Shown here: piece after piece, positions 36,909 through 44,601 of the stretch
Layout: each line of letters opens with the position of its first letter
How positions within the stretch are numbered: position 1 is the first letter of the stretch
DNA from: Pseudomonas sp. URMO17WK12:I11
GTDB taxonomy: Bacteria; Pseudomonadota; Gammaproteobacteria; Pseudomonadales; Pseudomonadaceae
Reading direction: 5' to 3'
DNA: 64,000 nucleotides
NCBI RefSeq assembly: GCF_007677725.1
Contig: NZ_VEDF01000002.1
Span: forward strand, 558,001 to 622,000
Position numbers and translations under genes: made by a program
Notes under the pieces: model-generated
Database searches by the model: none
What the model saw: the letters and a program-made list of their open reading frames with translations, nothing else
Told to the model about the DNA's origin: nothing

Positions 36909-38537
36909 ATGCTGCCCATGTCTGCCCTGATTTCTGCGTTGCGCCAATTTTTTTACCGTCCCTGGATGCTGGCCACCTTGGCAGCCTTGGCCAGCGCTGC
37001 CGTATTGCTCACGGCCAGCATCGGTATTGCCCTGCAGCAGATGAAAGAAAGCGAAAGCGCGCAGATGAACGCCCAGGGCGAGCGCTTCCTCGAGCGCCTG
37101 GAGCAGGTGTTCGGCCAACTGCGCGAGGGCGTCGACGAGCTTCAGGCGCAACCGGTACGCGGCTGCAACCCGGCGATGTTCGCGGTGCTGCAGCAAGTGG
37201 GGCTTAGTTCGCGGTTCATTTATGAGGCCGCTTATGTCGACGCGACGGTCGCCTGCTCCAACCGAGGCGGGGCGCGAGCGTTCGTGCCCACCCGCGCGCC
37301 TGACCTGCAAGGCCCGACCTACAGCTACTGGCTCAACACAACGACCGAACCCAACGAAAACCTGGCGGCGTTGATGCTGGCGCGCGGCAACTTTCTGGTA
37401 TCCACCTCCCGTGGTCATCTCACGGATGTGGTCGACCTGCCGCCGGGCGGTAGCTTGTTGGTGGTGCTGGATAACGGCGCACGGGCGATCCCGGTGCTCG
37501 GCCCTCCGCAGGCCTGGCCACCGACCAGCGATTGGTCCGCAACCAGCCAGAAGTCGCTGTTCGAGCTGCGCGATCGTCTGGTCTATCGCATGCCGACCAA
37601 ATCGCCGGACTACCAGCTGGTGTTGATCGCGCCACGGGCTAGCCTGCCGCTGCGCATGAATGGCACCTTGTGGCTGTTGTTTCCCGGCAGCGTGCTGGCA
37701 TCCTGCTTGATTGGCTGGTTGGTGTTTCAACTGATTCAGCAACGCCGCTCGATGAGTTCCGAGCTGCAAAGTGCGCTGCGTCGCGGCGAGTTGCAGGTGT
37801 TGTACCAACCCATCATCGAACTGGACAGCCGCCGTTGTGTCGGCGCCGAGGCCCTGGTCCGTTGGCGTCGCCCCGACGGCACCCTGACCAGCCCCGAGCT
37901 GTTCATCCCGCTGGCAGAGAACACCGGGCAGATCCGCCAGATCACCGATTTCGTTCTGCAACGGGTGCTGGAGCAGCTCGGCCAGTTGCTGCGCTCGCAC
38001 CGCAACCTGTACATCTCGGTGAACCTGGCAGCGTGCGACGTCATGGTGCCGCGCATCGGCAGCGTGGCGGCACGCCTGCTGGCACTGCACCGGGTCTCGG
38101 CCAACCAGATTGCCTTCGAGGTCACCGAGCGGGGGCTGATCGACGTCGTGGTGGCACGGGACAACCTCGAGGCGCTCAGGGCTGTGGGGCATCAGGTGCT
38201 GATCGATGACTTCGGTACCGGCTATTGCAGCCTGGCTTACTTGCAGACCCTGCCTGTGGACTGTCTGAAGATCGACAAGGCGTTCATCGACGCCCTGGGT
38301 CACGACGCTGCCAGCAGTGGCGTCGCGCCACACATCATCCGCATGGCCCATGACCTGCACTTGCGCGTGATCGCTGAAGGCATCGAATGCGAAGAGCAGG
38401 CCGAACTGCTCAGCAGTGAGGGCGTCAACTATGGCCAGGGCTGGCTGTTCGCTCGGCCACTCAATGCCCGGCAGTTTGCCGAGCTCGTCACCCGCGGGCG
38501 TTGGCCGCGGCGGGCACGCATCGATGATGAACCGTGA
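36909..38537 (+). CDS. Membrane c-di-GMP phosphodiesterase, CSS-motif plus EAL
   Basis: A 542-residue protein: helix 1 (about 17-38), a periplasmic CSS domain with cysteines in RGCNPAMF and ATVACSNRG, helix 2 (about 250-275), and an EAL domain with E314-A-L, the DDFGTGYCSL metal loop and a C-terminal EGIE/EE segment. CSS-EAL enzymes are controlled by a periplasmic disulfide (DsbA/DsbB-dependent in E. coli), notable because dsbA lies nearby. A second ATG at 36918 is possible. It is convergent with kinB, 18 bp apart. Confidence 0.91.
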   Translation: MLPMSALISALRQFFYRPWMLATLAALASAAVLLTASIGIALQQMKESESAQMNAQGERFLERLEQVFGQLREGVDELQAQPVRGCNPAMFAVLQQVGLSSRFIYEAAYVDATVACSNRGGARAFVPTRAPDLQGPTYSYWLNTTTEPNENLAALMLARGNFLVSTSRGHLTDVVDLPPGGSLLVVLDNGARAIPVLGPPQAWPPTSDWSATSQKSLFELRDRLVYRMPTKSPDYQLVLIAPRASLPLRMNGTLWLLFPGSVLASCLIGWLVFQLIQQRRSMSSELQSALRRGELQVLYQPIIELDSRRCVGAEALVRWRRPDGTLTSPELFIPLAENTGQIRQITDFVLQRVLEQLGQLLRSHRNLYISVNLAACDVMVPRIGSVAARLLALHRVSANQIAFEVTERGLIDVVVARDNLEALRAVGHQVLIDDFGTGYCSLAYLQTLPVDCLKIDKAFIDALGHDAASSGVAPHIIRMAHDLHLRVIAEGIECEEQAELLSSEGVNYGQGWLFARPLNARQFAELVTRGRWPRRARIDDEP

Positions 38538-38555
38538 GCCGCCCGCGCGACATCC

Positions 38556-40334
38556 TCAGACCGGCAGCGCCATGTAGAACTGCGTACCCTGCCCCGGACG
38601 CGAGAACACCCCCATGCGCCCGCCATGTAACTGCACGATCTCCTTGCACAGCGCCAGCCCTAGCCCGGCACCACCCTTCTTGCGGCCAACCTGGACGAAC
38701 GGTTCGAAAATCCGCCCCTGTTGGCCATAGGCGATGCCCTCGCCATCATCTTCGACGCTGATGATCACTCGTTCGGCATGACGACGGGCGTGCAAACGGA
38801 TGTGACCGCCATCGGGGGTATGGCGAATGGCATTGTGCAGCAGGTTGTCCAGCACCCGGTCCAGTTGCGCGACATCCGCCTGAATGCGCGGCAATGGCGG
38901 CTCCACCGCCTTGACCAGCTCGATGTGCTTGTTCATGGCCTGCTCGCTGAAACGCGCCTGTGCCCGGTCAAGCAGTTCGTCAAGGCTGCAAGGCGCCAGC
39001 TCGAGCTTTTGCAGGCCGCTCTGGTAGCGCGAGAAGTTGAGCAAGTCGTTGATCAGCTGGGTCAGGCGCTGCATTTCCTCGCCGATGGTTTCCAGCAGGT
39101 CGTTTTCGCGCGCTTGCGGCGGGAACTTCAGGCGCTCGCGCAGCAGGCCGAAGGCCATGTGCATGCCTGTGACCGGCGTGCGCAGTTCATGAGAGGCGCG
39201 CAGCACGAACTCGCTGCGCACACGCTCGAAGGCGCGTTGCTCGGTAACGTCATGCAGCACCATCACCGCGCCCAGGATTGGGCCCTGAGGGTGGCTCACC
39301 GGGGTCAGGCTGTAGGTCAGCAGGCGCGCTTCTTCATCCACTTCGATGCTCAGGTCGTCCGGGGGACGGTCCAGGCTGCCGCCACGCAGCACCTGGCGCA
39401 GTTGCTGCTCAAGTTCAGGGCGTTGAAGCGCCTCAGCCAGGGGGCTGCCTACGCGGCTGCTGGTCCAGCCCAACTGCCGCTGGGCCACCGGGTTGAGGTG
39501 TTCCAGGTGACCTTGGCGATCGATGATCAACAAACCATCGTCGATACTGTCGAGCACAGCTTGCAGGCGCTGCTGGCCGGCCAGCAGTTCATCGACGTTG
39601 GTCGCCTGATGCTTGCGCAGGGCTTCAGCCATCATGCCGAAGCGGCGGGTCAACTGGCCCAGCTCGGCGGCGTGGGTGACCGGCAGGGTGATTTCGAAAT
39701 CCCCCTGGCCAAGCTGGTCCGCCGCCTTGGCCAGCGCTTCGATCGGTTGGCCGAAGCGGCGGGCGATGTTGTGCGCGGTGACGAAGCCCAACACCAGCAC
39801 CACCAGCCCCATCACTCCCAACAGGCCGCTGACCAGCAGAGCACGGTCACGGGTGTGTTGTTCGGTATCGGTGATGTGCTCGAGCGCTTGTTTGTGTGAA
39901 TCGAGCAGGTCGGTGCGCACCTGGTTGAAGGCTGCGCCCAAGGGCTGTTCCACGCCCATGCTCCTGGCAGCATCGGGCGTTTCGCGATAAGCCTGCAAGA
40001 AGGCCTGGTAGTTGCGGCTGGCTTTCTTGAAGCCGGTGCGGTCGCCGTCCTGTTCCAGCCCCTGGTCGAGCAACGCCTGGAAGTTGTCTTGCAGCACGCG
40101 CAGGCTGTCTGGCGTAGTGTCGGTATCCAGCAACAAAACCAGCTGATCGCCGAGGTTCTGCCGTAATTTCAGGCCGATTTCCAGCGAATGAGTGGCCTCT
40201 TGCACCGAGCGCTGCTGCACTGCGCTCATTTGCAGGACGCTCACAAGCCCCAGCAGCAAGCCCATCAGCGCCACGGTAACCAGTGCAGAGATGCTCAGGA
40301 AGAGCCGTGTGCGCAGCTTCATCTGCAACTTCAT
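38556..40334 (-). CDS. kinB: Sensor histidine kinase KinB
   Basis: The 592-residue protein has two helices (about 11-31 and 166-188) around a periplasmic domain, HAMP (189-241), PAS (about 252-335), and a kinase core with H382 in SHELRTP, the N box NLLHNAIRHTP and G boxes DDGEGI and GGAGLGLAL. It is KinB, partner of AlgB; in P. aeruginosa its phosphatase activity restrains alginate and AlgB output. Its ATG overlaps the algB stop as ATGA. Confidence 0.94.
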   Translation of the reverse strand: MKLQMKLRTRLFLSISALVTVALMGLLLGLVSVLQMSAVQQRSVQEATHSLEIGLKLRQNLGDQLVLLLDTDTTPDSLRVLQDNFQALLDQGLEQDGDRTGFKKASRNYQAFLQAYRETPDAARSMGVEQPLGAAFNQVRTDLLDSHKQALEHITDTEQHTRDRALLVSGLLGVMGLVVLVLGFVTAHNIARRFGQPIEALAKAADQLGQGDFEITLPVTHAAELGQLTRRFGMMAEALRKHQATNVDELLAGQQRLQAVLDSIDDGLLIIDRQGHLEHLNPVAQRQLGWTSSRVGSPLAEALQRPELEQQLRQVLRGGSLDRPPDDLSIEVDEEARLLTYSLTPVSHPQGPILGAVMVLHDVTEQRAFERVRSEFVLRASHELRTPVTGMHMAFGLLRERLKFPPQARENDLLETIGEEMQRLTQLINDLLNFSRYQSGLQKLELAPCSLDELLDRAQARFSEQAMNKHIELVKAVEPPLPRIQADVAQLDRVLDNLLHNAIRHTPDGGHIRLHARRHAERVIISVEDDGEGIAYGQQGRIFEPFVQVGRKKGGAGLGLALCKEIVQLHGGRMGVFSRPGQGTQFYMALPV

Positions 40335-41677
40335 AGGTTGTACTGCTTACGCTTGCGATAAAGGGTCGACGCATCGATGCCCAGGGTTTTCGCGGCCTGG
40401 TCGAGTGTGTCGCTGGCAGCCAGCACCGCCCCGATGTGCGCGCGCTCCAGTTCATCCAGGCTGAGAGCCGCCCCAACCCGCGGGGCGTTGCCGGTCGGCT
40501 GCTCGCCCATGCCCAGGTGGGTGATCTCCACGCGCTCTTGCGGGCAGATGATGCTGGCCCGTTCGATGACGTTGCGCAGTTCGCGAATGTTGCCTGGCCA
40601 GCGATAGTTGAGCAGCGCGCTGCGCGCCTCTTCGCTGAAGCCGCGGGCCGGACGCGAGTATTCCTTGACGAAACGGGCCAGGAAGCGGTCCGCCAGGGTG
40701 AGGATGTCTTCGCTGCGTTCACGCAACGGAGGCAGGTGCAAGGTAATGACGTTGATTCGATACAGCAGGTCTTCACGGAAACGGTTTTCGCGCACCATGT
40801 CGTCCAGGTTCAGGTTGGTGGCGGCCAGAATCCGTACGTCGGCGCGGCGGGTCACCGGGTCGCCGACTCGCTCGTATTCCTTGTCCTGAATGAAACGCAG
40901 CAGCTTGGGCTGCAGGGTCAGCGGGAAATCGCCGATTTCATCGAGGAACAGGGTGCCGCCGTCGGCCTGATTGACGCGCCCGAGGGTGCTTTCGCTGGCG
41001 CCGGTGAAGGCGCCTCGGGTATGGCCGAACAGCTCGCTCTCCATCAATTCTGCATTGAGCGAAGGGCAGTTGATGGTCACGCATGATTTGCGCGCCCGCT
41101 TGCTCCAGCCATGAATGGCGCGGGCCAGCTCGCCCTTGCCGGTGCCCGACTCACCCAGAATGAGTATGTTGGCGTCGGTGGTGGCCACCTGCCGGGCGGT
41201 TTCCAGTACCGCCATCATCGCCGGGCTGTGGGAGTCCAGACCGTCCTTGGGCTTGCGCACTTCGCCTTCGAGCGCTTCCAGGCGTGCCGAGAGTTGGCGA
41301 ACTTCCAGTTGCTTGGCGGTGGCCAGGCGCAGTTGGTCCGGGCTGCAGGGTTTGACCAGGTAATCGGCGGCGCCCGCTTGGATGGCATCGACAGCGGTGT
41401 CGATCGCCGAGTGCGCGGTGACGATGACGACCCGCATCCACGGCGCCTGGATACGCATTTGCGCCAGCACGTCGAGGCCGTTGTCCTCGCCCAGGCGCAA
41501 GTCGAGGAAGCACAGATCGAAGACTTGGCGTTGCAGCAGGGCTTCAGCCTGGGCAGCGCTGTTCGCCGTGGCCACGCTGTAGCCCTCGTCTTCCAGGCAG
41601 TAACGGAAGGTGCGCAGGATCGCGGACTCGTCATCCACCAGCAGAATGCGGCCTTTGTTTTCCTGGGCTGATTCCAT
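40331..41677 (-). CDS. algB: NtrC-family response regulator AlgB
   Basis: The 448-residue protein has a receiver domain with D59 in CFLDLRLG, an AAA+ domain with Walker A GESGTGKGEL (about 169) and the sigma-54 contact loop GAFTGA, and a C-terminal Fis-type helix-turn-helix (KTLGIDASTLYRKRKQYNL). AlgB in P. aeruginosa activates algD and quorum genes and, although NtrC-like, does not strictly need sigma-54 at algD. The GAFTGA loop is intact here. It heads algB-kinB and is divergent from the BON gene. Confidence 0.95.
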   Translation of the reverse strand: MESAQENKGRILLVDDESAILRTFRYCLEDEGYSVATANSAAQAEALLQRQVFDLCFLDLRLGEDNGLDVLAQMRIQAPWMRVVIVTAHSAIDTAVDAIQAGAADYLVKPCSPDQLRLATAKQLEVRQLSARLEALEGEVRKPKDGLDSHSPAMMAVLETARQVATTDANILILGESGTGKGELARAIHGWSKRARKSCVTINCPSLNAELMESELFGHTRGAFTGASESTLGRVNQADGGTLFLDEIGDFPLTLQPKLLRFIQDKEYERVGDPVTRRADVRILAATNLNLDDMVRENRFREDLLYRINVITLHLPPLRERSEDILTLADRFLARFVKEYSRPARGFSEEARSALLNYRWPGNIRELRNVIERASIICPQERVEITHLGMGEQPTGNAPRVGAALSLDELERAHIGAVLAASDTLDQAAKTLGIDASTLYRKRKQYNL

Positions 41678-41844
41678 TTCCTCTGCTCCTCCGAGATAGA
41701 TCTTTATTTAGTGTGGGAAAAATCGGGCAAGTTGCACGGTCAATTGTGAAGGATTCTGTCCTTTGCATGCTAGCCAATGGCTGAACAGTGGCTAAAAAGG
41801 CCCGCGACGCCGGATATCTCGATGATTCGGTTAGAGCACCGGCC

Positions 41845-41859
41845 TGGCACATTGGTTGC
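41845..41859 (+). promoter_or_regulatory. Sigma-54 (-24/-12) promoter of the BON-domain gene
   Basis: TGGCACATTGGTTGC has GG at 41846-41847 and GC at 41858-41859 with the exact 10-bp spacing, and matches the consensus TGGCAC-N5-TTGC in every position. It is about 40 bp upstream of the GTG start, giving a short leader. Confidence 0.8.
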
Positions 41860-41898
41860 GAGGATTTTCAGCTTTTGCCTATTGAAAGGAGGTACTCC

Positions 41899-42720
41899 GT
41901 GTCCGCCATCACTCGATCGGTCGTATTGGCAACCACTCTGCTGTCCATTTGCGCGCCTGCATTTGCCGATTCGGTACAGGACGCCCGCCTGCAAGGCTCC
42001 GTGCAGACGGCACTGTCACTCAACCGAATGCTCAACCCGTTCCGCATCACCGTGCAGGTCCAGGATCACCGTGCGCAGTTGAGCGGTGCGGTGGAAAACC
42101 AGATCGAGCGTGACCTGGCCGAGCACGTGGCGCTGGCTACGCGCGGTATCGAGCAGGTCGACAACCAGCTAGAGGTAAACGCCGAGCTGAGCGAGCGCCC
42201 ACTTGAACTGCGCGCGTATGCCCAGCGCGTTGAGGATGCGACGCTGGCGGCGGTCGTTCGCGCCCGACTGCTGTGGAGCCGCACCACCGCAAACGCGCCT
42301 ATCGAGGTGCAGAGCAGCGAGGGTGTGGTGACGCTGCGCGGCAAAGTCGACAGCGCCGAGGCCAAGGAGCAGGCCGGCGTGCTGGCACGCACCACCGAAG
42401 GCGTGTACCTGGTCAACAACCTGGTGAGCCTGGACACCGCAGCGATGGCCAAGGCCCGCCAGACCCCGGTGGGTGCGCCGGTCGGTCCGCAACCCAAGGA
42501 CAGTTGGATCATCGACAAGATCCAGACCAGCCTGCGCTTCAGCCGCAACCTGGATGGGCTGAACATCAAGGTAGCGAGCCAGGAAGGTATGGTTCGGCTA
42601 AGCGGCGAGGTGGTCAGTAACGAGCAAAAAACCATTGCGGTGGCCGTCGCCCAACAGATTACCGGGGTGCGTGGTGTCGATGCCGATCTTTTAAAGGTAG
42701 CAACCAAGGTTGAAGGCTGA
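41899..42720 (+). CDS. Periplasmic protein with three BON domains
   Basis: A 273-residue protein with a signal peptide (cleavage after APAFA near 22) and three BON repeats: about 28-95, 100-170 and 193-270, each with the pattern V-x-L-x-G-V/K-V and a terminal VDN/VNN/VDA segment. BON domains bind phospholipid and occur in osmotic and envelope stress proteins (OsmY, DolP). GTG at 41899 has a perfect AAAGGAGG site. It follows a sigma-54 promoter. Pseudomonas has a similar gene at this place, of unknown function. Confidence 0.88.
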   Translation: MSAITRSVVLATTLLSICAPAFADSVQDARLQGSVQTALSLNRMLNPFRITVQVQDHRAQLSGAVENQIERDLAEHVALATRGIEQVDNQLEVNAELSERPLELRAYAQRVEDATLAAVVRARLLWSRTTANAPIEVQSSEGVVTLRGKVDSAEAKEQAGVLARTTEGVYLVNNLVSLDTAAMAKARQTPVGAPVGPQPKDSWIIDKIQTSLRFSRNLDGLNIKVASQEGMVRLSGEVVSNEQKTIAVAVAQQITGVRGVDADLLKVATKVEG

Positions 42721-42833
42721 TTCGTGCAATTCGCACGACGCAGGAGGGGTCATCGTGCAGGATACGCCCTTGATGACCCCGGGCAGTTTTCATAAGTAAC
42801 TGATTTATAAGGATTTTTTAGGATTTAAAAGTC

Positions 42834-42849
42834 TGGCATGCAGGCTGCA
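42834..42849 (+). promoter_or_regulatory. Sigma-54-like promoter of a small membrane-protein gene
   Basis: TGGCATGCAGGCTGCA has GG at 42835-42836 and GC at 42847-42848, ten bases apart, with good flanks. The 50 bases before it are AT-rich and could bend or bind IHF. Transcription would start near 42860, 37 bp before the ATG. Confidence 0.7.
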
Positions 42850-42896
42850 ATTACCTGTTCAAGTTCGATAGAAAAATTACAGCAGGAGAAGCCGGC

Positions 42897-43395
<499 letters not shown>

Positions 43396-43400
43396 CGACA

Positions 43401-43874
43401 ATGGGCAGGAAGCTTGCGACTGCTGTCGCTGCGGCCGCGCTGATGTTGGGCGGCTCCGCAGCGGCACTGGCGGCCAACGATGGCCAGGTCCGGGTCGAGC
43501 AGTTGCTCGGCTCTGACCCCGAATATCGCGAAACCTGGCAAGACACGATCAAAGGCGAGGAGCGTCTTCCTGATTGGGTCATCAACCTCAGTGGCACGGG
43601 CCAACAGCAGATGTCGGCTGTGACCGAGGACGGTGACAAGTACCTGGTAGGCCCGCTGTGCGAATCCGCGGACAAGTGCACCTACAAGCGCCTGATCGTT
43701 GCATTCAGCTGGGACAAGGACGATGCCTACGGCATGTTGGTCGAGGTGCCTGAAGGCTTGCCCAAGGACAAGTCGCCCACGCGTCACGCCCAGTACCGTT
43801 GGTTGGGCAAGCCTGACGACGGCATGAAGGCACTGTTGCAGGAGCAACTCAAGCGTGATCCTAACTGGTACTGA
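43401..43874 (+). CDS. Ivy-family lysozyme inhibitor (Ivyp2-like)
   Basis: A 157-residue protein with a signal peptide (cleavage near ALAAND, 23-25). The domain has the Ivy pattern W-x-x-x-x-x-G-E, YLVGPLC, then a Cys-flanked loop and FSWDKDDAYGMLVEVP, followed by KDPNWY. In the classical Ivy the loop reads CKPHDC with its His entering the lysozyme active site; here it is CESADKC, without His, so inhibition of C-type lysozyme may be lost or altered. P. aeruginosa has an Ivyp2 gene (PA5481) at the matching position. Confidence 0.88.
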   Translation: MGRKLATAVAAAALMLGGSAAALAANDGQVRVEQLLGSDPEYRETWQDTIKGEERLPDWVINLSGTGQQQMSAVTEDGDKYLVGPLCESADKCTYKRLIVAFSWDKDDAYGMLVEVPEGLPKDKSPTRHAQYRWLGKPDDGMKALLQEQLKRDPNWY

Positions 43875-43963
43875 CCGGTGGTCGCGCACTGTCACGAAAT
43901 AGAAGCGGAACCGCTTTATCGTTTTCGTTTCTATCCGTGCGCTGCCTCGAGGAGAGGCGACGC

Positions 43964-44014
43964 ATGACCAGGGGGTCGGGCTGTTCTGATTGCTACAGGA
44001 TCGGAGTGGCCTAG
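43964..44014 (+). CDS. Possible 16-residue leader peptide upstream of gltP
   Basis: ATG at 43964 with GAGAGG seven bases upstream opens a 16-codon frame ending TAG at 44012-44014, with two Cys and three Gly (TRGSGCSDCYRIGVA). It is followed by hairpins (GGTAC/GTACC near 44016 and the long stem at 44063). It may be chance. Confidence 0.25.
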   Translation: MTRGSGCSDCYRIGVA

Positions 44015-44062
44015 GGGTACAGGGAGTACCTCCAGCATTGGGCCGGGTCAGGAAAGGCAGAA

Positions 44063-44119
44063 TCGGAAGCATCAGGTCAGGGGTTTCTGACAACCGTCGG
44101 AACCCGACCTGACTTCCGA
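44063..44119 (+). other. Long bulged stem-loop, possible structured RNA
   Basis: Arms 44063-44085 and 44101-44119 pair in three blocks of 7, 7 and 5 bp (TCGGAAG/CTTCCGA, TCAGGTC/GACCTGA, GGGTT/AACCC) with two 2-nt bulges on the 5' side and a 15-nt loop. No U-run follows, so it is not a standard terminator. Confidence 0.55.
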
Positions 44120-44239
44120 GGCGCCACACTCGCTTTACCCTCGCGCTTTCCAGAATTTCCCTTCAAGACACATTTTGTGATGACCGCACATCTTTTTTTT
44201 GTGGTCGCTCCCTTCCTGGATCAGACGCCATTTCGGCCA

Positions 44240-44253
44240 TTCGGATTGTCGAA
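44240..44253. promoter_or_regulatory. Second, degenerate AauR-like site
   Basis: TTCGG-ATTG-TCGAA matches TTCGG-N4-CCGAA with one mismatch. It lies 77 bp upstream of the perfect site. Confidence 0.4.
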
Positions 44254-44316
44254 CAGGCCGCTATCACGCTCCCCTGTTCGCCTCTAAAATTGCCTAAATC
44301 TGGCGGTAGGGCCCTG

Positions 44317-44330
44317 TTCGGGATTCCGAA
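44317..44330. promoter_or_regulatory. AauR operator upstream of gltP
   Basis: TTCGG-GATT-CCGAA is an exact match to the AauR binding motif TTCGG-N4-CCGAA that I recall from P. putida work on acidic amino acid uptake. It lies about 80 bp upstream of a sigma-54-like element, the distance expected for an enhancer-binding protein. Confidence 0.75.
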
Positions 44331-44366
44331 CGTTATAAATCAATGACTTACGGAGGGCTAAAAACG

Positions 44367-44426
44367 CCGGTTATTGGTATGCAGTTCCGGCATGGGCTAT
44401 GCGTTTCCGGCATTAGATTTCAGCCT
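44367..44426 (+). repeat. Direct repeats with 20-bp period
   Basis: CCGG recurs at 44367, 44387 and 44407, exactly 20 bp apart. Units one and two share TATGC and TTCCGGCAT blocks (TATGCAGTTCCGGCAT and TATGCGTTTCCGGCAT, 14 of 16 identical). Two helical turns per unit places them on one DNA face. Confidence 0.7.
44388..44403 (+). promoter_or_regulatory. Sigma-54-like promoter candidate for gltP
   Basis: CGGCATGGGCTATGCG has GG at 44389-44390 and GC at 44401-44402 with ten bases between. It departs from consensus in three positions. A weaker GG-N10-GC (44369-44382) lies in the preceding repeat unit. Confidence 0.45.
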
Positions 44427-44601
44427 TTACGGTGGCAATAGTTGCGGCCTTTTCGCTGGCCCGAGCGCTCTGCCGCTCGCTCGCGGTGTCCTTGCACGAG
44501 GAACCCGGACGGAAGCCATAAGCTCCCCGTGACGTTGCCAACGGCTGTGTTACGCGCTTTTCCGGTCGGCACCCGTGACCACTAGAACAAAGGGTAAAGA
44601 C

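Larger units (their letters stand above)
43875..44601 (+). other. 727-bp gltP upstream region with layered regulatory signals
   Basis: It contains no large gene. In order: a weak hairpin AAGCGG/CCGCTT near 43904; a possible 16-codon leader; a bulged 19-bp stem-loop (44063-44119); a T8 run (44193-44200); two AauR-like palindromes (44240 and 44317); 20-bp spaced repeats (44367-44426); and the gltP ribosome region (AGGGTAAAG before 44602). This is unusually long for the window. Confidence 0.7.

Noticed and set aside
44193..44200. T8 run as a terminator
   Set aside because: The T-run lies inside a loop between CACA and TGTG, and no GC stem precedes it, so it is not a rho-independent terminator on the plus strand.
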